Source of the DNA: Rhynchopus sp. YZ270_cl-10
Lineage: Eukaryota > Euglenozoa > Diplonemea > Diplonemida > Diplonemidae
Assembly: GCA_964035575.1 (NCBI GenBank)
Contig: OZ037897.1
Span: 682,001-746,000 of the forward strand
DNA length: 64,000 bases
Direction: 5' to 3'
Under the pieces are notes generated by a model. The model was not told where the DNA came from, made no database searches, and was given only the letters and a program-made list of their open reading frames with translations. The translations under genes were made by a program, and so were the position numbers. This document shows positions 19,016 through 30,292 of the stretch, piece after piece. Numbering within the stretch: the first letter of the stretch is position 1; each line of letters opens with the position of its first letter.

Positions 19016-22000
19016 TTATGCCGGCTTGTCAACGCGACCACAGTGCTCCAACCACATTCTGTATGGGTCGTTTGTGGGTGCGCTTGCTGCTGGCTCTGGA
19101 GCGGGGGCCGCGGGTTGGACGGGTTTACGTGGCTCGCTAGAGTCATAGGGGTTTCGTGACTGCGGAGGGGGGCGTGCGGCTTGTGCTTGAGGGGGTTGCT
19201 GTGAAGGGGGAGAGGGGGGGAAAGGTATAGGATGTAGAATAGAAGAAAAATGCAAAAAAAAGAAAAGTTTATAAGATGATCCTAAGCCTCTCGTGCTTAG
19301 TCACCTTAATCATATTCGTTATCGACAAAAAAAAACTGAGAATTTTTTGAGAGTGCAAAAGGGTCGAGGGGCGTGAATGGGGTGGGGTACAGAAGGCTAA
19401 GAAGAGGGTCGTAGAGTAGGGGGGGAGGAGAATGAGAAGGAGAAGGAGAATGATACCTGGTAGTAGGGGTTGCCCCCCTGAGGTGGGGCCTGACTAGGTG
19501 GGTATTGTGGACGCGGTTGCTGTGGAGAGGGTGGGGGGAGTGGTTAGTATTGTGGGTCGGCAATAGCCTCCGAGGGGGGGGAAAGAGGAAAATCTTTTGT
19601 TTTCTTTTTGATAATTGGTTTGGTTTCGCTGCCATGCGTCACTGTTTAACTCCGTTTTTTTCATCAACGTTGCGTATCATACCTGAGGAGGGTAGCCAGG
19701 TTGTGCTGCTTGAGGTGCCGGTGCAGGCACATGAGCGGGTGCAGGGGCGTGCTGAGGAGGATATTGGTATGCCTGTGGAGGGGGTAAAGGATGGGGTGCT
19801 CATAAGAGAGTCGTGTGGGAGAAAGGGTGAAATTGGAGTGTGGAGTGTGGAAGGAGATGACGCGAGAAAGGTTAAATTGGAAAAAAAATCTGAGGAACGC
19901 AAAGAATGCGTCACGTTGTTCGGAAGCCCGTCATGGAGGTGGCACACACAGTGCGCATTTGAAAGGTGGCTGTGGGCAACAGTATACCTGTCTCGGCGGG
20001 GCACCTGGCTGTGGCTGCTGCGGCACTGCGCGTGGTGGCTGAGCGGGTTGCTGGGGAAAAGAAGAGAAGGGTAAAATTAGTGAAATCTTTTTATAAATGC
20101 GGGGGGGTTTACACCATAAAGCAGTTGCATACCTGAGGGGGGTAACCACGTGGTTGCTGGTGGTGTTGGTGCTGGTGTTGATGTTGATGTTGATGCTGGT
20201 GTTGGTGATGTTGGTGTTGGTGCTGGTGACCATGTTGGTGGTGCTGGTGTTGGTGGACGTGGTGTTGATGTTGGTGCTGGTGGGCGGGGTGCTGATGCTG
20301 GTGTTGTTGGGCATGTTGGTGGTGGTGGTGGTGTCCGTGGTGGTGGTGGTGATGGTGATGCGCCTGTCCTCCGTGCTGGTGTTGGTGCTGATGTTGATGT
20401 TGATGCTGGTGGTGGTGGTGATGCCCATGGTGTTGGTGGTGGTGGTGATGATGGTGATGGTGTGCGTGAGGCGCATGCGGGTCGTACTGTGTGAATATTG
20501 TTTATTTTTTTTCTTGAAAACTTGATTGCATTAGTGCAGACCCCCAAGGACACCCAAGGATAGGCTCCGCTATGAGATTGGTATTACTATTTTTTTTGAA
20601 TGAATTTTAATACAAACCTAACGATGGTTTGCTTCTACTTTGGTAGTGGTATACCCTAGGACTTCGGGATTATGCCAAAGAAACGAGAAAACGCAAAATA
20701 AGTAAATTCGTATAATTATTCAGGAATATTTGAGGGGTGCATACATGGTGTCCCCCATGATCTGAGGGGAAGCCGTGCTTTCCCCCTTTCTCCCCCTTTT
20801 TGCCACCCTTGCCCTTGCCCTTGCCGTAAGGTTCGTATCCACCCCCCTTCTTTCCTCCGTAGTGATCTTCGTACCCCTTCCCTCCCTTGCCGCCGCCTGA
20901 TGTGGGGAAGATTGGTCCTTGGTCGGGCATCTGGCGATCTGAAGGCAAAAAAGATAGAACAATTTTTTTTTTTGGGGAATAATACTCAAAACAAAAAGCA
21001 ATACATTCATATACTTACTATTTATAACACAAACAGTAAGCACTAAAGGGTGTAACACGTACAAAAAGCAAAAAAGCCTCACAGTGCTTTCAGGCATCTT
21101 ATGACAACTATCCGTTATCAGCACAGTATCAGCTGTTCCGTTTACAGCATAAAAGGTAGGAGAGTGAAAATTTCCCCTGGAAAAAGGCACCAATTATCGC
21201 TGAGGAGGGGAGGGGGATGATTTGACAAAGTAGAAAATTAAATTCTGGTATTTTTCAGGCACGATGCCACCAATAACGCTAGAAACAAGAAAAGCAAAAA
21301 AAAGGGGGCAGGAGGGAGGGGGAGGGGGCAAGAACGAATAAAATGCAGAGTCACATACGTCCCCCTTTCCCTGCCAGCACCGGAACCGGCTTTTCCCCTG
21401 AAGAACCCCCAAGAATCGGAGCGCCACCGCGCTTAGGCTGTAAGGAGGGGGTTAAGAGAGTTTTAAAAAATGGTTGTTTCTTGAGTAGGTGTGGGTTGAA
21501 CAGTGCTGGTGTGTGCATCTGGAATGCCTTCTCTGTTGCTGCCGCGTACGTGCGGTTGTTTGTTCGTCTATGTAGTGTTACTTTTGAAGCAATACGGTTG
21601 CCTCTACAAAACACACTACGTGCACACAATATCACCCTCAACAAAAGACTAGAGGACACAGAACGGCATCGCAACAAAAAAAAACTCAAAAAAAAATAGT
21701 AACTCTGATAGGTAAGTAAAAGGAAAAAAGGTTTTCTCGTTGATTGCTCAATTACCCTGTTGGAGGGGTGAATTGGCGACCGTATCTGAAGAACTATTTC
21801 TCCTTTAAGCTACGCTTGTATAAAAAAGAGAAAAAAAAGCAAAACAAACCTCGTATCCATCACGCCCACGCCTTTCACGTCCGTCTCTATCCCACTCGGG
21901 TTCTCGGTCCCGCATCCCACCATAACGCCCACCACTCCGGTCTCCTCCGTGCCTGTCCCCTCCTCTGAAGTTGTCTCGAGAGTGACGACGGTCGTGGTGG

Positions 22001-22929
22001 GGCATACCCCCACCCTTTCCACCCCCCCCTTTACCCCCTTCATCACGCTCGTCGTTTCGGGGGTAGTCACGTTCACGAGGTTCGGGGATGCCTCTGTCGT
22101 CGCGTCCTTCGGTGCGAGGTGCGTTCCGTTGTCTCATGTATGCTGGGAGAACCCTTTGGTCGCGCAGGCCGTAGCCCTGCAGGATGACGTATGCGGGTGC
22201 CGGCGCCGTGTCGACTACTTCCTCCTCCTTCTTTTCCTCCCCCTTCAGCACTGCCTGCGGCTTCGCGACCTTCTCCAGCTTGACGACATAGCACGCCACC
22301 CCTTCCCTCTCGGGGTGGTGCACCAACGTCAACAGCTTGCCCTTCCGTTTCTCACAGCTGGCGTCAATGGGGACCCAATCCTCCTCCGCGATGGAGGGGA
22401 ACATTTCGGTAAAACCCTCCTGAGGGTCGTAGCGCGCACCGTCACGTGAGACGTAAACGTCTTGACCTTTCCAGAGTGCAGGGGCGAGGCCGTTGGGGTG
22501 GATGAGAACATGGCTGTGTTTGCCGTAACGACCGACGTCCAGCTCAACAACGTGAACGATGACGTCATTTGAAGGGTGGGGGCCATGTGCTACAACAGTA
22601 CCATGCGCATTCATTGTCACCGGTTTATCATGCCATCGAAGCGTAAAATCAGGCTTCGTAGTTGCCATATGCTCTGACATGCTTTTTTTGAGATCTTCAT
22701 GAAGGAATCTTGCCCCACCCTTCACGATTTCTACCCGTGTCCCCTCGGGGTAGTGTGCTGGGGGTGTCGGGCCTGTGACAGGGGCGCTGTGCTGCTCGGT
22801 GACGTCGACCTTGAGCTGGAATTGGTCCTCCTTGTGTGACAGCGCGCTCAGCAGGGTGGCGGTCGCATCCTGTGGGGTGCTCTGCTGCGGGAGGTTCCTC
22901 ACCACCGGCAGAGCCAGTGTCTCCTCCAT
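19016..22929 (-). CDS. Eight-exon low-complexity protein, His- and PQ-rich (701 aa)
   Basis: I built this gene from splice signals. Minus-strand exons are 22929-21850, 21437-21359, 20938-20745, 20486-20133, 20050-19988, 19772-19683, 19519-19457 and 19198-19016. All junctions are GT-AG, and the reading frame stays open to TAA, giving 701 aa. Exon 1 (360 aa) has a folded-looking N-terminus (about 1-260) of no family I know, then an Arg/Asp/Gly-rich tail. Exon 3 is Gly/Lys-rich. Exon 4 (118 aa) is mostly His and Gln. Exons 5-8 are PQ-rich with repeats ending YPPQ, and the end is WLEHCGRVDKPA. Exons 4-7 start and end in phase 0, so each could be skipped. The layout resembles RNA-binding or condensate scaffolds; this is inference. 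The start ATG follows CTCCCTTAG by five bases. Confidence 0.85.
19199..19456 (-). other. Intron 7 carrying an H1 hairpin
   Basis: Donor GTATCA, acceptor TTCACAG. The intron contains the H1 cassette at 19267-19307. Confidence 0.75.
19267..19307 (+). repeat. Hairpin cassette, family H1 (type copy)
   Basis: GTTTATAAGATGATCCTAAG, loop CTCTCGT, then GCTTAGTCACCTT. Inner stem CTAAGC/GCTTAG is perfect. Outer stem AAGATGA/TCACCTT has one mismatch. It lies inside an intron. Confidence 0.8.
20509..20575 (+). repeat. Hairpin cassette, family H6, in intron 3
   Basis: TTGAAAACTTGATTGCATTA, then GTGCAGACC, and CTCCGCTA at the end. TAGTGCAG can pair with CTCCGCTA using wobble. It lies in the intron between exons 3 and 4 of the 701-aa gene. 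Confidence 0.6.
21232..21280 (+). repeat. Cassette, family H7, in intron 2
   Basis: AAATTAAATTCTGGTATTTT then TCAGGCACGATGCCACC. It lies in the intron between exons 2 and 3. Confidence 0.5.
21696..21826 (+). repeat. 131-bp repeat H8, in intron 1
   Basis: It starts AATAGTAACTCTGATAGG and ends with TCCTTTAAGCTACGCTTGTA. It is highly similar to 40928-41051, and a partial copy lies near 26350. It lies in the intron between exons 1 and 2. Confidence 0.75.
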
Positions 22930-23045
22930 GTGGCCTAAGGGAGGAGGAGGAGACGGAGGAGGGGAGATTGGGTGTTTATTCCTTGATGGGGGGAAATGAA
23001 TGTGGGATTGTGGGGAGGAGGAGGAGGAGGGGGGGTTAATGAACA

Positions 23046-23515
23046 AAGTGGTTTAAAACAGAAAGGGCGGGGTACTTTTTTTTTCCATTCGGCATTTTTT
23101 CTTTGTTTGTTTTTTTTTTCCCGCCGCACAGCTTCTCTCTTTCTAAACAGCAGAAGAGATTAAAGCACAACGAAAGGGGATTTTGAAAATGTTTTTTGTA
23201 TGTTTTGAAAGTGCTTTGTGCTCTGTTTAATTTTGCTTGATAGTTTTGTAGACGTGGAGTTGGAGAGGAAGGGCGCGTTACTTTGTATGAGATTACGACT
23301 TATCCTCTTTCTCAGCCACTGTCAAATATCCTTGTTATTTGTTTGTTTATTTGCTTGTCTTCGTTGAAAGAAACGAAGACAGAAAAAAAAAAAAAAAAAA
23401 AAAAAAAAAGGGGGGTTGAAAAAAGAGGGTACAGCCAGTACACCTTCCCTCAGGGTGTAGCAGGGCTGTTTCTGGGCTGACTCTTAAAAGAAAAGCAGTA
23501 AAGATGGAGATGAAG

Positions 23516-23554
<39 letters not shown>

Positions 23555-24370
23555 GAAAAATGTTTTGGTTTGTTGCAAGTTTCGGCCGCTAATCCTCTGA
23601 CTTGCGAAAAATGAACCTCATGCGGCCAGGGTCCGAGGACCCTCCTCAGTCATCAGAGAGGAAGAGGTTCAGAAAAAAAAAAAAAATAAAAAAAAAAAAA
23701 AAAAAAAAAAAAAAATAAAAAACACGGGTCGGGAAAGATCTTTTGTCTTTTTTTGTCTTTTTTCGAGAATCTCGGGAGAAAAAAAAAAAAAATCAAGATT
23801 TTCAGGATTTTTGTCTTTTTTTTTCAGGATCTCTCGAGATCTTTGAGATCTTTGAAAAATCCTGAAAAAAAAAGGAAAAAAAGAGAAAAAAAGATGAAAA
23901 AGATCTTGAAAATCTTTTTTTTCTCAAAAAAAAGATAAAAAAGATTTTTGGGATTTTGAAAAATCTTTTTGGGAAAAAAAAAAAAAAAGATTTTGAAAAT
24001 CTTTTTTTTTTTTTTCAAAGATTTCTCAAGATCTCGAGATTTTTCATGAAATTTCATGGATTTTTCCAGGATTTTTCAGGATTTTTTCAGGATTTTCCCA
24101 GGATTTTCAAATCTTTTCTCTTTTTTTTTTTCTCCCAAAAATCTTTTTTTTTTTTTTTTTTTCGGGAGAAGAGGATTTTTTTTCTCGAAAAAAAAAAAAA
24201 AAAAAAAGATCTTTCCCGACCCGTGAAAAAAGGGGGCGGGGGGGGAAAAATAAAAGAAAATTTAAAATAAAGTTTTGAAAAAGTAAAAAAACAAGGAAAC
24301 TGGTAATTCTAAGGTGATCGTCGCCCGCCTCACCAAGGGCTCTTTGTTTACACTCCTAGGAGGTAATCGA
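23046..24370. other. Gene-free region with long A-tracts and one TIR element
   Basis: It holds uninterrupted A-runs of about 29 and 34 bases (near 23.38 and 23.52 kb), imperfect inverted repeats near 23.6 kb and the 503-bp element. There are no coding signs. Confidence 0.5.
23723..24225. mobile_element. 503-bp CACGGGT palindromic element, copy 2
   Basis: It has the same ends, length and interior as 9864-10366. It is flanked on both sides by AAAAAA, which may be the target duplication. The near-identity of two copies 13.9 kb apart implies recent movement or gene conversion. Confidence 0.85.
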
Positions 24371-24374
24371 AAGG

Positions 24375-25364
24375 TTATGTTGAGTCTGTTTTGGCTTTGT
24401 TGCATTGTCTCTCGTGATTTTTGAGAGAGTTTTGTGTGAAGGGTCTTCCGGTTTTTAGTTTATCTTTTCCGCAAAAGCTACACCTGAGACGGTGTTCTGT
24501 AGAAGTTTCTGAAGAGCAGGAGAAGAAGATTACATCGTTTTCGTTTTCTTCTTTGTTTTTGTTTTTATCTGGGGACATCATCATTTCTTTCCAGCCTGCG
24601 CAACGGCGTTGGTGTGCAATGATGTTTTCGGCGGTGAAAAGCTCCTTAGAGATCAAGGTTTTGTAGCTACCGCAGCCCTGGCACATGATAGGACCAGTTT
24701 CTTGTTCTGTGTCCTCTTCAGTGTCCTCAGTGTCCTCTTCAGACGAGTCGACGTCATGTCTGTTCTTTTTCAGTATGTGTCCTGGGGAAAATCTTGTTGT
24801 CGCCTGATCTTTCCTTTTTAGTTCTTTGCGTCGAGGTGGAGAGGCGCTTTTAGGGGTGTCTTTGTAAGGGGTGGGTGCGGCTTCACGGGGCTTTTTGGTG
24901 ACGTGGCCGGGTGATTGCCTGGTGGTGGCGTGCTCCTTCCTTTTCCGGCGCACTTTCTTTTTGGGGGGTGTGGCAACCTGTTCCCCCTCGTCCGAAGCGT
25001 CTGCTTTATCTTCGCAGAACTTTTTCAGGACGTGCCCTGGTGAGTGTCTGTCGTCCTGCTCCTTGCGTTTGAGGGACTTCTTTGTCCTGCAAGGGGTCTG
25101 TTCCGGAAGTGTTTGTGTGTGTGTCTGGGGGATTGTGACGGTCGTCTTGCGGATTGGCGCATCAACGATATCGTTTGTGGACACCTCCGGTTTGTTATCA
25201 TTTGCGGGTGGAGGCGGTGGCGGAGGTGGTGGTGGAGGTGGTGGTGGAGCAACGAAAGGGGATGCAGGAGGGTGGGGGGTGGTGTGATGCAAACAAAAGT
25301 GAATTTGATAACGTGCAGACACCTCAAGGCGGGTACAGGCACGTGCAAAAAAAAAAAAGGGCAA
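24375..25364 (-). CDS. C2HC zinc-finger protein, 5' end unresolved
   Basis: This is an open frame of about 330 codons with no ATG before its C-terminal third, so it is probably the last exon of a spliced gene. The true start is not visible and the upstream end is approximate. It has a run of 14 prolines, then three spaced copies of a basic repeat with the core SPGHVLKK/SPGHVTKK/SPGHILKK, each preceded by a Lys/Arg-rich stretch. An acidic stretch (SSEEDTEDTEEDTEQ) follows. Two C-terminal zinc fingers, MCQGCGSY...HQRRC and LRCSFCGKD...HERQC, are of CxxC-H-C form. Basic repeats and fingers suggest a nuclear, DNA- or RNA-binding protein. The family is not recognised. Confidence 0.65.
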   Translation of the reverse strand: MPFFFFARACTRLEVSARYQIHFCLHHTTPHPPASPFVAPPPPPPPPPPPPPPANDNKPEVSTNDIVDAPIRKTTVTIPQTHTQTLPEQTPCRTKKSLKRKEQDDRHSPGHVLKKFCEDKADASDEGEQVATPPKKKVRRKRKEHATTRQSPGHVTKKPREAAPTPYKDTPKSASPPRRKELKRKDQATTRFSPGHILKKNRHDVDSSEEDTEDTEEDTEQETGPIMCQGCGSYKTLISKELFTAENIIAHQRRCAGWKEMMMSPDKNKNKEENENDVIFFSCSSETSTEHRLRCSFCGKDKLKTGRPFTQNSLKNHERQCNKAKTDST

Positions 25365-25386
25365 AAAAATAAAATAAAATAAAAAT

Positions 25387-25425
25387 GGTAAGACGATACT
25401 AAGTCTCGCGTGTCTTAGTCACCTT
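25387..25425 (+). repeat. Hairpin cassette, family H1
   Basis: ACTAAG/CTTAGT is a perfect inner stem around TCTCGCGTGT. The flanks AAGACGA and CACCTT are as in other H1 copies. Confidence 0.65.
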
Positions 25426-25860
25426 GGGGAAAAAAAGAGTAGCTGAAACGTGTTAAAACGCAGCTCAGTCAAAAAGAAGATGAACTGATGGAGTATCCCT
25501 TGTGATACAACAACACCATCAAAAAGGGTGGGGGGGGAAAGACGTCATGCATTTTAAAAGAAAAATGGAAAAACAAAAAAAAAAAAGACAGAACACAACT
25601 GGAAACACTAACCATATTTTTGCTTTTTTTGAGAAGATAATAATAACATTTTGCTTGTGGGGGAAGTTGGGGGGAATATTTTGGTTCACTTTTTTTTGAT
25701 TTTAAAAAAAAATGAAAAACAGTCAGCCAGCATACAAGATGGTCTGAACACTTTTTTTTTCAACAAAATAAAATAAAATCCCGTTCTTAGAACGAACGGT
25801 TCTATACAAATAGTTAAGTAACCCACTGACGGAGGGGTTAAAGTTTTTTTTTTTCTTTTT

Positions 25861-25908
25861 TGAAAACTTGGCTGTATTAGTGTAGCCACCCGAGGATGAA
25901 CTCCACTA
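25861..25908 (+). repeat. Hairpin cassette, family H6
   Basis: A T-tract, then TTGAAAACTTGGCTGTATT. The stem TAGTGTAG/CTCCACTA has one mismatch around CCACCCGAGGATGAA. Confidence 0.65.
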
Positions 25909-26349
25909 TTTCTTTTTTTTTTTCTTCTTCTTTTTTTGAGGTCGGTCGACTTAATTGCTGTCTAATACCATTACCTCACACTACCCCACGTCTCAAAATT
26001 GGCTTTATTTGAAAGATTTGTTCAAAAATCTTTTCATTACTTTTTTCTCAAAAATACTTTTTACCAAACCATATTTTTACCAACAGAAGGGGGGTCTTCC
26101 ATCCTTTTTGGTAGGGTTTCGATAAACATAGTTGTGACTAAGGTAGGGGCCGTACTTCGCCCTGAAAGCTATTTTTGTACTGAATCTTTTTTGTACGACC
26201 TTTTCCCTTCTATTTCACAACAAAGCAGAATTAAACAGCAAAAAAAAAAAAATGGGAAGGGGGGGAGGAGGCGGGAAGATAAGAAGGTTCGTACACTTTG
26301 CTGGTGCGAACTAGACATGCTTCAGGCCAAAAAAAAAAAAAAAACAAAA

Positions 26350-26392
26350 TAGTAGGATCGGTAGGTAAGTAAAGTTGTTTTCGTTGATTGCA
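26350..26392 (+). repeat. Partial H8 repeat
   Basis: It matches the first part of H8: GGTAGGTAAGTAAAG then TTCGTTGATTGC. Confidence 0.5.
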
Positions 26393-26585
26393 CATGGAGG
26401 GGCCTACAAAGAAGTACGCAAGAAGTGCGAAATCACGCCCCTTCCTTCAGCCACCCCATTGATAGATGAATGCAGTGCTCGTATTGTAATCGTCTTCGCT
26501 GTAGTAACTTTTTTTTTGAATATTTTTGAATAATTGGCAACGTGTAGACACTTCGCTTTTTTCTCGTGTGAACTCTACGCTAATT

Positions 26586-26640
26586 TTTGATAAATTGTTA
26601 GAGTAGTGTAGTTGCCTCGGGTTGTGTTGCAATCTCCACT
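26586..26640 (+). repeat. Hairpin cassette, family H5
   Basis: TTGATAAATTGTTAGAGTAG, then GTTGCCTCGGGTTGTG, then TTGCAATCTCCACT. The stem is AGTG...GTTGC with GCAAT...CACT. Confidence 0.7.
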
Positions 26641-27559
26641 TTTTTTTTACCATTCCAGTTATTTGCGTGGTTTGAAGCTGATTTTTTGATGAACCGTCTG
26701 CAGAAAAAAAATTTTAAAAAATAGTAGTGGGCAAAATAATATTAGCTTAGTATCCTTCAATACGGCAAAGAAATTATACTAAACCTCTCGTACTGTCAAT
26801 AATAATTCAAATAGGGGAAGAGAGAAAAAAAAATACACACAAAAAAAAAATCTGTCATTTTTGTTCAAAGCAAAAGCCGTTCTGTTCAATCTGCTTAAAA
26901 TCGCTGTGAAAAGAGGATTTATAGCTTACAGACGACACTGCAAAGAAAAAAAAAAATGTTTGAGGCAAATTGTAGTCTTTTTTTTTTGTGAGATCCACGC
27001 GGGAATCTTCACGTAAATTTGGACTTTTTTTTGTGATATCATATCATATCGACAATCCGTCTAATTTTCTTCAAATTAAAATATAAAAAAAATGGCAAAG
27101 GGAGGGCTAAGATACACCATTGTATGCATAATCATAAGGCGAAGGTGTGGCTCTATATCCCCGTTCTGTTGTAGACGGGTATGCCGTAGAAGAAGAATAG
27201 AGAAGAAGGGAAGAAAACGAAAAAGATAATAATTTTTTGAAAAGATGAGCAGGCCTTTAGAAGCTCAGAACAATCTTTTTCAATCGGATGTATTCGCATT
27301 CAAAGTCAGGGTGTGTGAGTTTTTTTTTTTTTTTGTTTTTTTTTGAATAATTTTGATACCGTGTATACTCGCTTTGATTTGTTGGGTGTAGTTTAGTTGC
27401 GCTGTGCAAACACCACTTTTCCTCTTTAATCACTCAAACAACCTCAGATCGCAGGTTTTTTGTTGTCCTGTCGGTCGTTTTTCGTGAATAATTAGGGTCT
27501 ATCCTCAATGCTCGGGAATTCGAGAAAAAGGGTGGGTGAGGGGATAAAAATAAAGAAAA

Positions 27560-27600
27560 GTTTGTAAGATGATCATAAGCCTCTCGTGCTTAGTCATCTT
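27560..27600 (+). repeat. Hairpin cassette, family H1 (fully paired)
   Basis: The outer stem AAGATGA/TCATCTT is perfect here: the usual mismatch is repaired by C to T on the 3' side. The inner stem TAAGC/GCTTA closes the CTCTCGT loop. Confidence 0.75.
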
Positions 27601-27710
27601 GAATAAATATGAGAATTTGTACTAAATAAAAGCTAGAACTTCTAAGAAGAATCGGGTTGAAAAACTGAGGGTTTGGGCATTTTTTTTTTTTTTTTTTCTT
27701 TTTTTTTTTT

Positions 27711-27770
27711 TGAAAAACTTCGTTTGTATTGGTGCAGACGACACCCCAATGGATGAGCCCCACTATTTTT
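27711..27770 (+). repeat. Hairpin cassette, family H6
   Basis: A T-tract, TTGAAAAACTTCGTTTGTAT, then TGGTGCAG and CCCCACTA. Confidence 0.55.
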
Positions 27771-28572
27771 TTTATTTAATACCAACACAAAATCATCGGT
27801 CCAACAGACCAATGATTTTTTTTAAAAATTCACCTTCAAGAATAAGTCGGTAGGTACTAGGATACAGACTTCATTTCTTTAGATTTTTTTTTTGGGGGTT
27901 TTTTTTGGCTTCCTTTTTACACCGGGTTCAAAGGGGGGGAGTGGAATTATTTTACATAAATTCCGGGCCGTTCTGGGGAGAGGGGGCAAAAAGGAGACAG
28001 ACACCAAAGAAGGGGGGGAAAGGGGCACTATATGACGTACGACAACCCGACCCTTTGCCTCTTTTGCTGCGCGCTACCATTCAGCTTGTGAGGAATTGAT
28101 GGAAAAAAAAAAGTATATTTCACAAACATTTTTTTTTTTCAACAAAAAAAAATAAGAGTTCGGTACTTAGTATAGATGCTACGACCCTTAGAGGGGTAGG
28201 AATTTGTGCATTTTTCTTCTTCTTCTTCTTTTTTTAAAAATTTGTAGTAGTCCAAACTTAATATTATTTGGACTACTTTACACACATCTTTTCCCACAAA
28301 AAAGTGATATCGAGGGTTCATGCTCGAAAAGCGCTACTATATGCTGTGAACTGTTGTGACAATGACAAGAAAAAGGGGGAAAGAAAAGAAAATAAAAAGG
28401 AAAGGGAACACAGATGAATGTGAAAAGCAAAACACCGGGGGAAAAAAAAAATGGGGGCGGAGAAGGTCTTTTTTCCATTTTGTCGGTGCTCTGAGAGGGG
28501 GAAAGAAGGGAGCACGCTCCCTGTTAGGACAAACAAAGAAACAAAACACAAAAAAAAAAGTCAAACAGACAG

Positions 28573-28613
28573 GCTTATAAGATGAACCTTAGGCTCTCGT
28601 TCTTAGTCACCTT
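28573..28613 (+). repeat. Hairpin cassette, family H1
   Basis: CTTATAAGATGAACCTTAGG, loop CTCTCGT, TCTTAGTCACCTT, then an A-tract. Confidence 0.65.
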
Positions 28614-28792
28614 TAAAAAAAAAGGAATCAGCCACTGGAAGTGGTCGGGATTTTCACAAAAAAAGATATCTGACACAGCTTCCTGTACGGAAATATGCTA
28701 TCTTCACCATAGTTGTACAGAACCATGTGGGGGGAGGTGGATGTATTTTCCTTTTTTGAAAACGCTGTAAACGATAACTATTTTGTGAACAG

Positions 28793-28830
<38 letters not shown>

Positions 28831-29068
28831 GAGAAAAACCCACAAAAATCAGGAGAAAGACGGAGAAACAATAAGGAGGATGGCAGAAAGATGAGAGAGT
28901 GGTTGTTTTCGTCAGAAAAGAAGAAAAAAAAGACCTGTTCACAGGATACAGCATACCAAGGAGGTGCCGTGTATGCTTTCAAAGAATCCTGTGTAGGTTG
29001 TTTCTCTGGGTTTGGAGAGAAAATAACCACTGCAATTCTCTTCAACTCTTTTTTTAAAAAATTTTCTT

Positions 29069-29121
29069 TTGATAAATCGTTGGAGTACTGTAGATTGCCT
29101 CGAGTTGGTGCAATCTCCACT
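29069..29121 (+). repeat. Hairpin cassette, family H5
   Basis: TTGATAAATCGTTGGAGTAC, then GATTGCCTCGAGTTGG and TGCAATCTCCACT. ATTGC/GCAAT is a perfect stem here, a paired change from GTTGC/GCAAT elsewhere. Confidence 0.7.
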
Positions 29122-29170
29122 TTCCAAAAAAAGTTCACTCACGAAAAAAAGATCTCTGGTTTTTTTTTTT

Positions 29171-29210
29171 GAAAACTTAATTTGGATTAGACCGATGAAC
29201 TGTACGCTAC
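29171..29210 (+). repeat. Diverged H6 cassette
   Basis: TTGAAAACTTAATTTGGATT follows a T-tract and ends ACGCTA. The stem is mostly lost. Confidence 0.4.
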
Positions 29211-29422
29211 CTTCTTCTTTTATTCCCAACGCACACAGCGCCCATGCATTTCGCGCATGGTATGAGAGTAGAAGAAGGAGAAAAAAAAAAGGGTGTGTAT
29301 GGATGAGCACGAAAGGATGACAATACTTTGCTGCGTTAAAGAGAGCGCTGCACAGAGAAGAGCGCAAACATTCACTGTGGTCGGTGGTCTGGGGGATAGG
29401 ATTTAGGATAACAAAAAAAAAA

Positions 29423-29527
29423 GTTTATAAGATGATCCCTACTAAGCCTCGCGTGCTTAATCTGAGTAGTAGTAGGGGCGCGTGCTTAGTCTGATTAGAT
29501 TACTACGGTTTGCGTGCTTAGTCACCT
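29423..29527 (+). repeat. Compound H1 hairpin
   Basis: It starts GTTTATAAGATGATCC and ends GCTTAGTCACCTT. Between them GCGTGCTTAGTC-like sequence repeats three times, with further pairing (TAGTAGTA/TTACTAC). It seems to be an H1 copy with internal duplication. Confidence 0.55.
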
Positions 29528-29795
29528 TTAACTAATTTTTTTGGCCCTCAAATATGCTATACCCACACCATTCGCAGTGTTGCGTCAATCAAAAAAAAAA
29601 TCTGCACCGAACGAAAAATACATGGTGCAGAGAATATGTAGACAGGGGTTTCACTGATGGGTCTTTCTTTTTGATGTGTAGAGAGAGCACTGTTAGGTTG
29701 TAAAATTCGAATAATTCGTACAATTTAATTCTACGAATTATACGGTATTCGGTCCCCAAGCAACACCATATATAACACCGTATAATTCTGTATAA

Positions 29796-30266
29796 TTGGT
29801 GCTTCCCGGGGGGTATGCATTTCACAAATTTTCAATTCAATTCACAACTTTTCACAACTATTCACAACTTTTCACCACCCTTTTTTTCTTCGTTGGTGAA
29901 GCTTTTAAATGCCGGCATTTGCATTTCCGGAATCCGTCCGGCCAGTGGTGGGGTCAATTTGCCGAAATGGACAAGTTCTCGTCATTTCCGCACAGTGCAC
30001 AGTACACAGGTACACAGGTACACCACATCACGTTCTATCTTGTGAATCCCAGCATACCCCTCAATGGGTGGGTCACCACCCAACCCAAAAAAAACCCCCC
30101 CAAAAAAAAAAAAATCAATTCACAACTTTTCACAACTTTTCACAACTTTTCACAATTTTTCACCATTTTCCACCAGCCTTCACAATTTTATAGCGGTTTT
30201 CGAGTTGTGAAAACTTGTCACATTTTGTGAAAATTTGTGAAATGCATACCCCCCGGGAAGCACCAA
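29796..30266. mobile_element. TIR element A, copy 2 (471 bp)
   Basis: It has the same TTGGTGCTTCCCGGGGGG ends as 13960-14447, in inverse orientation. The core has GCCGGCATTTGCATTTCC. TAA flanks both ends as a likely 3-bp target duplication. It is inserted in element B. Confidence 0.85.
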
Positions 30267-30292
30267 TAATACCGTATTATACGGTAATCGTA

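Larger units (their letters stand above)
25430..29680. other. Gene-free region with hairpin cassettes
   Basis: I find no gene. It contains H1, H5, H6 and H8 cassettes, each next to A- or T-tracts. The open frames are short and A/T-driven. Confidence 0.5.

Noticed and set aside
20077-20553. Pro/Ser/Thr-rich and Thr/Ile-rich frames across the His-rich exon
   Set aside because: Only the His frame agrees in phase with both neighbouring exons; the others are shifted readings of the same CAC/CAA repeats.
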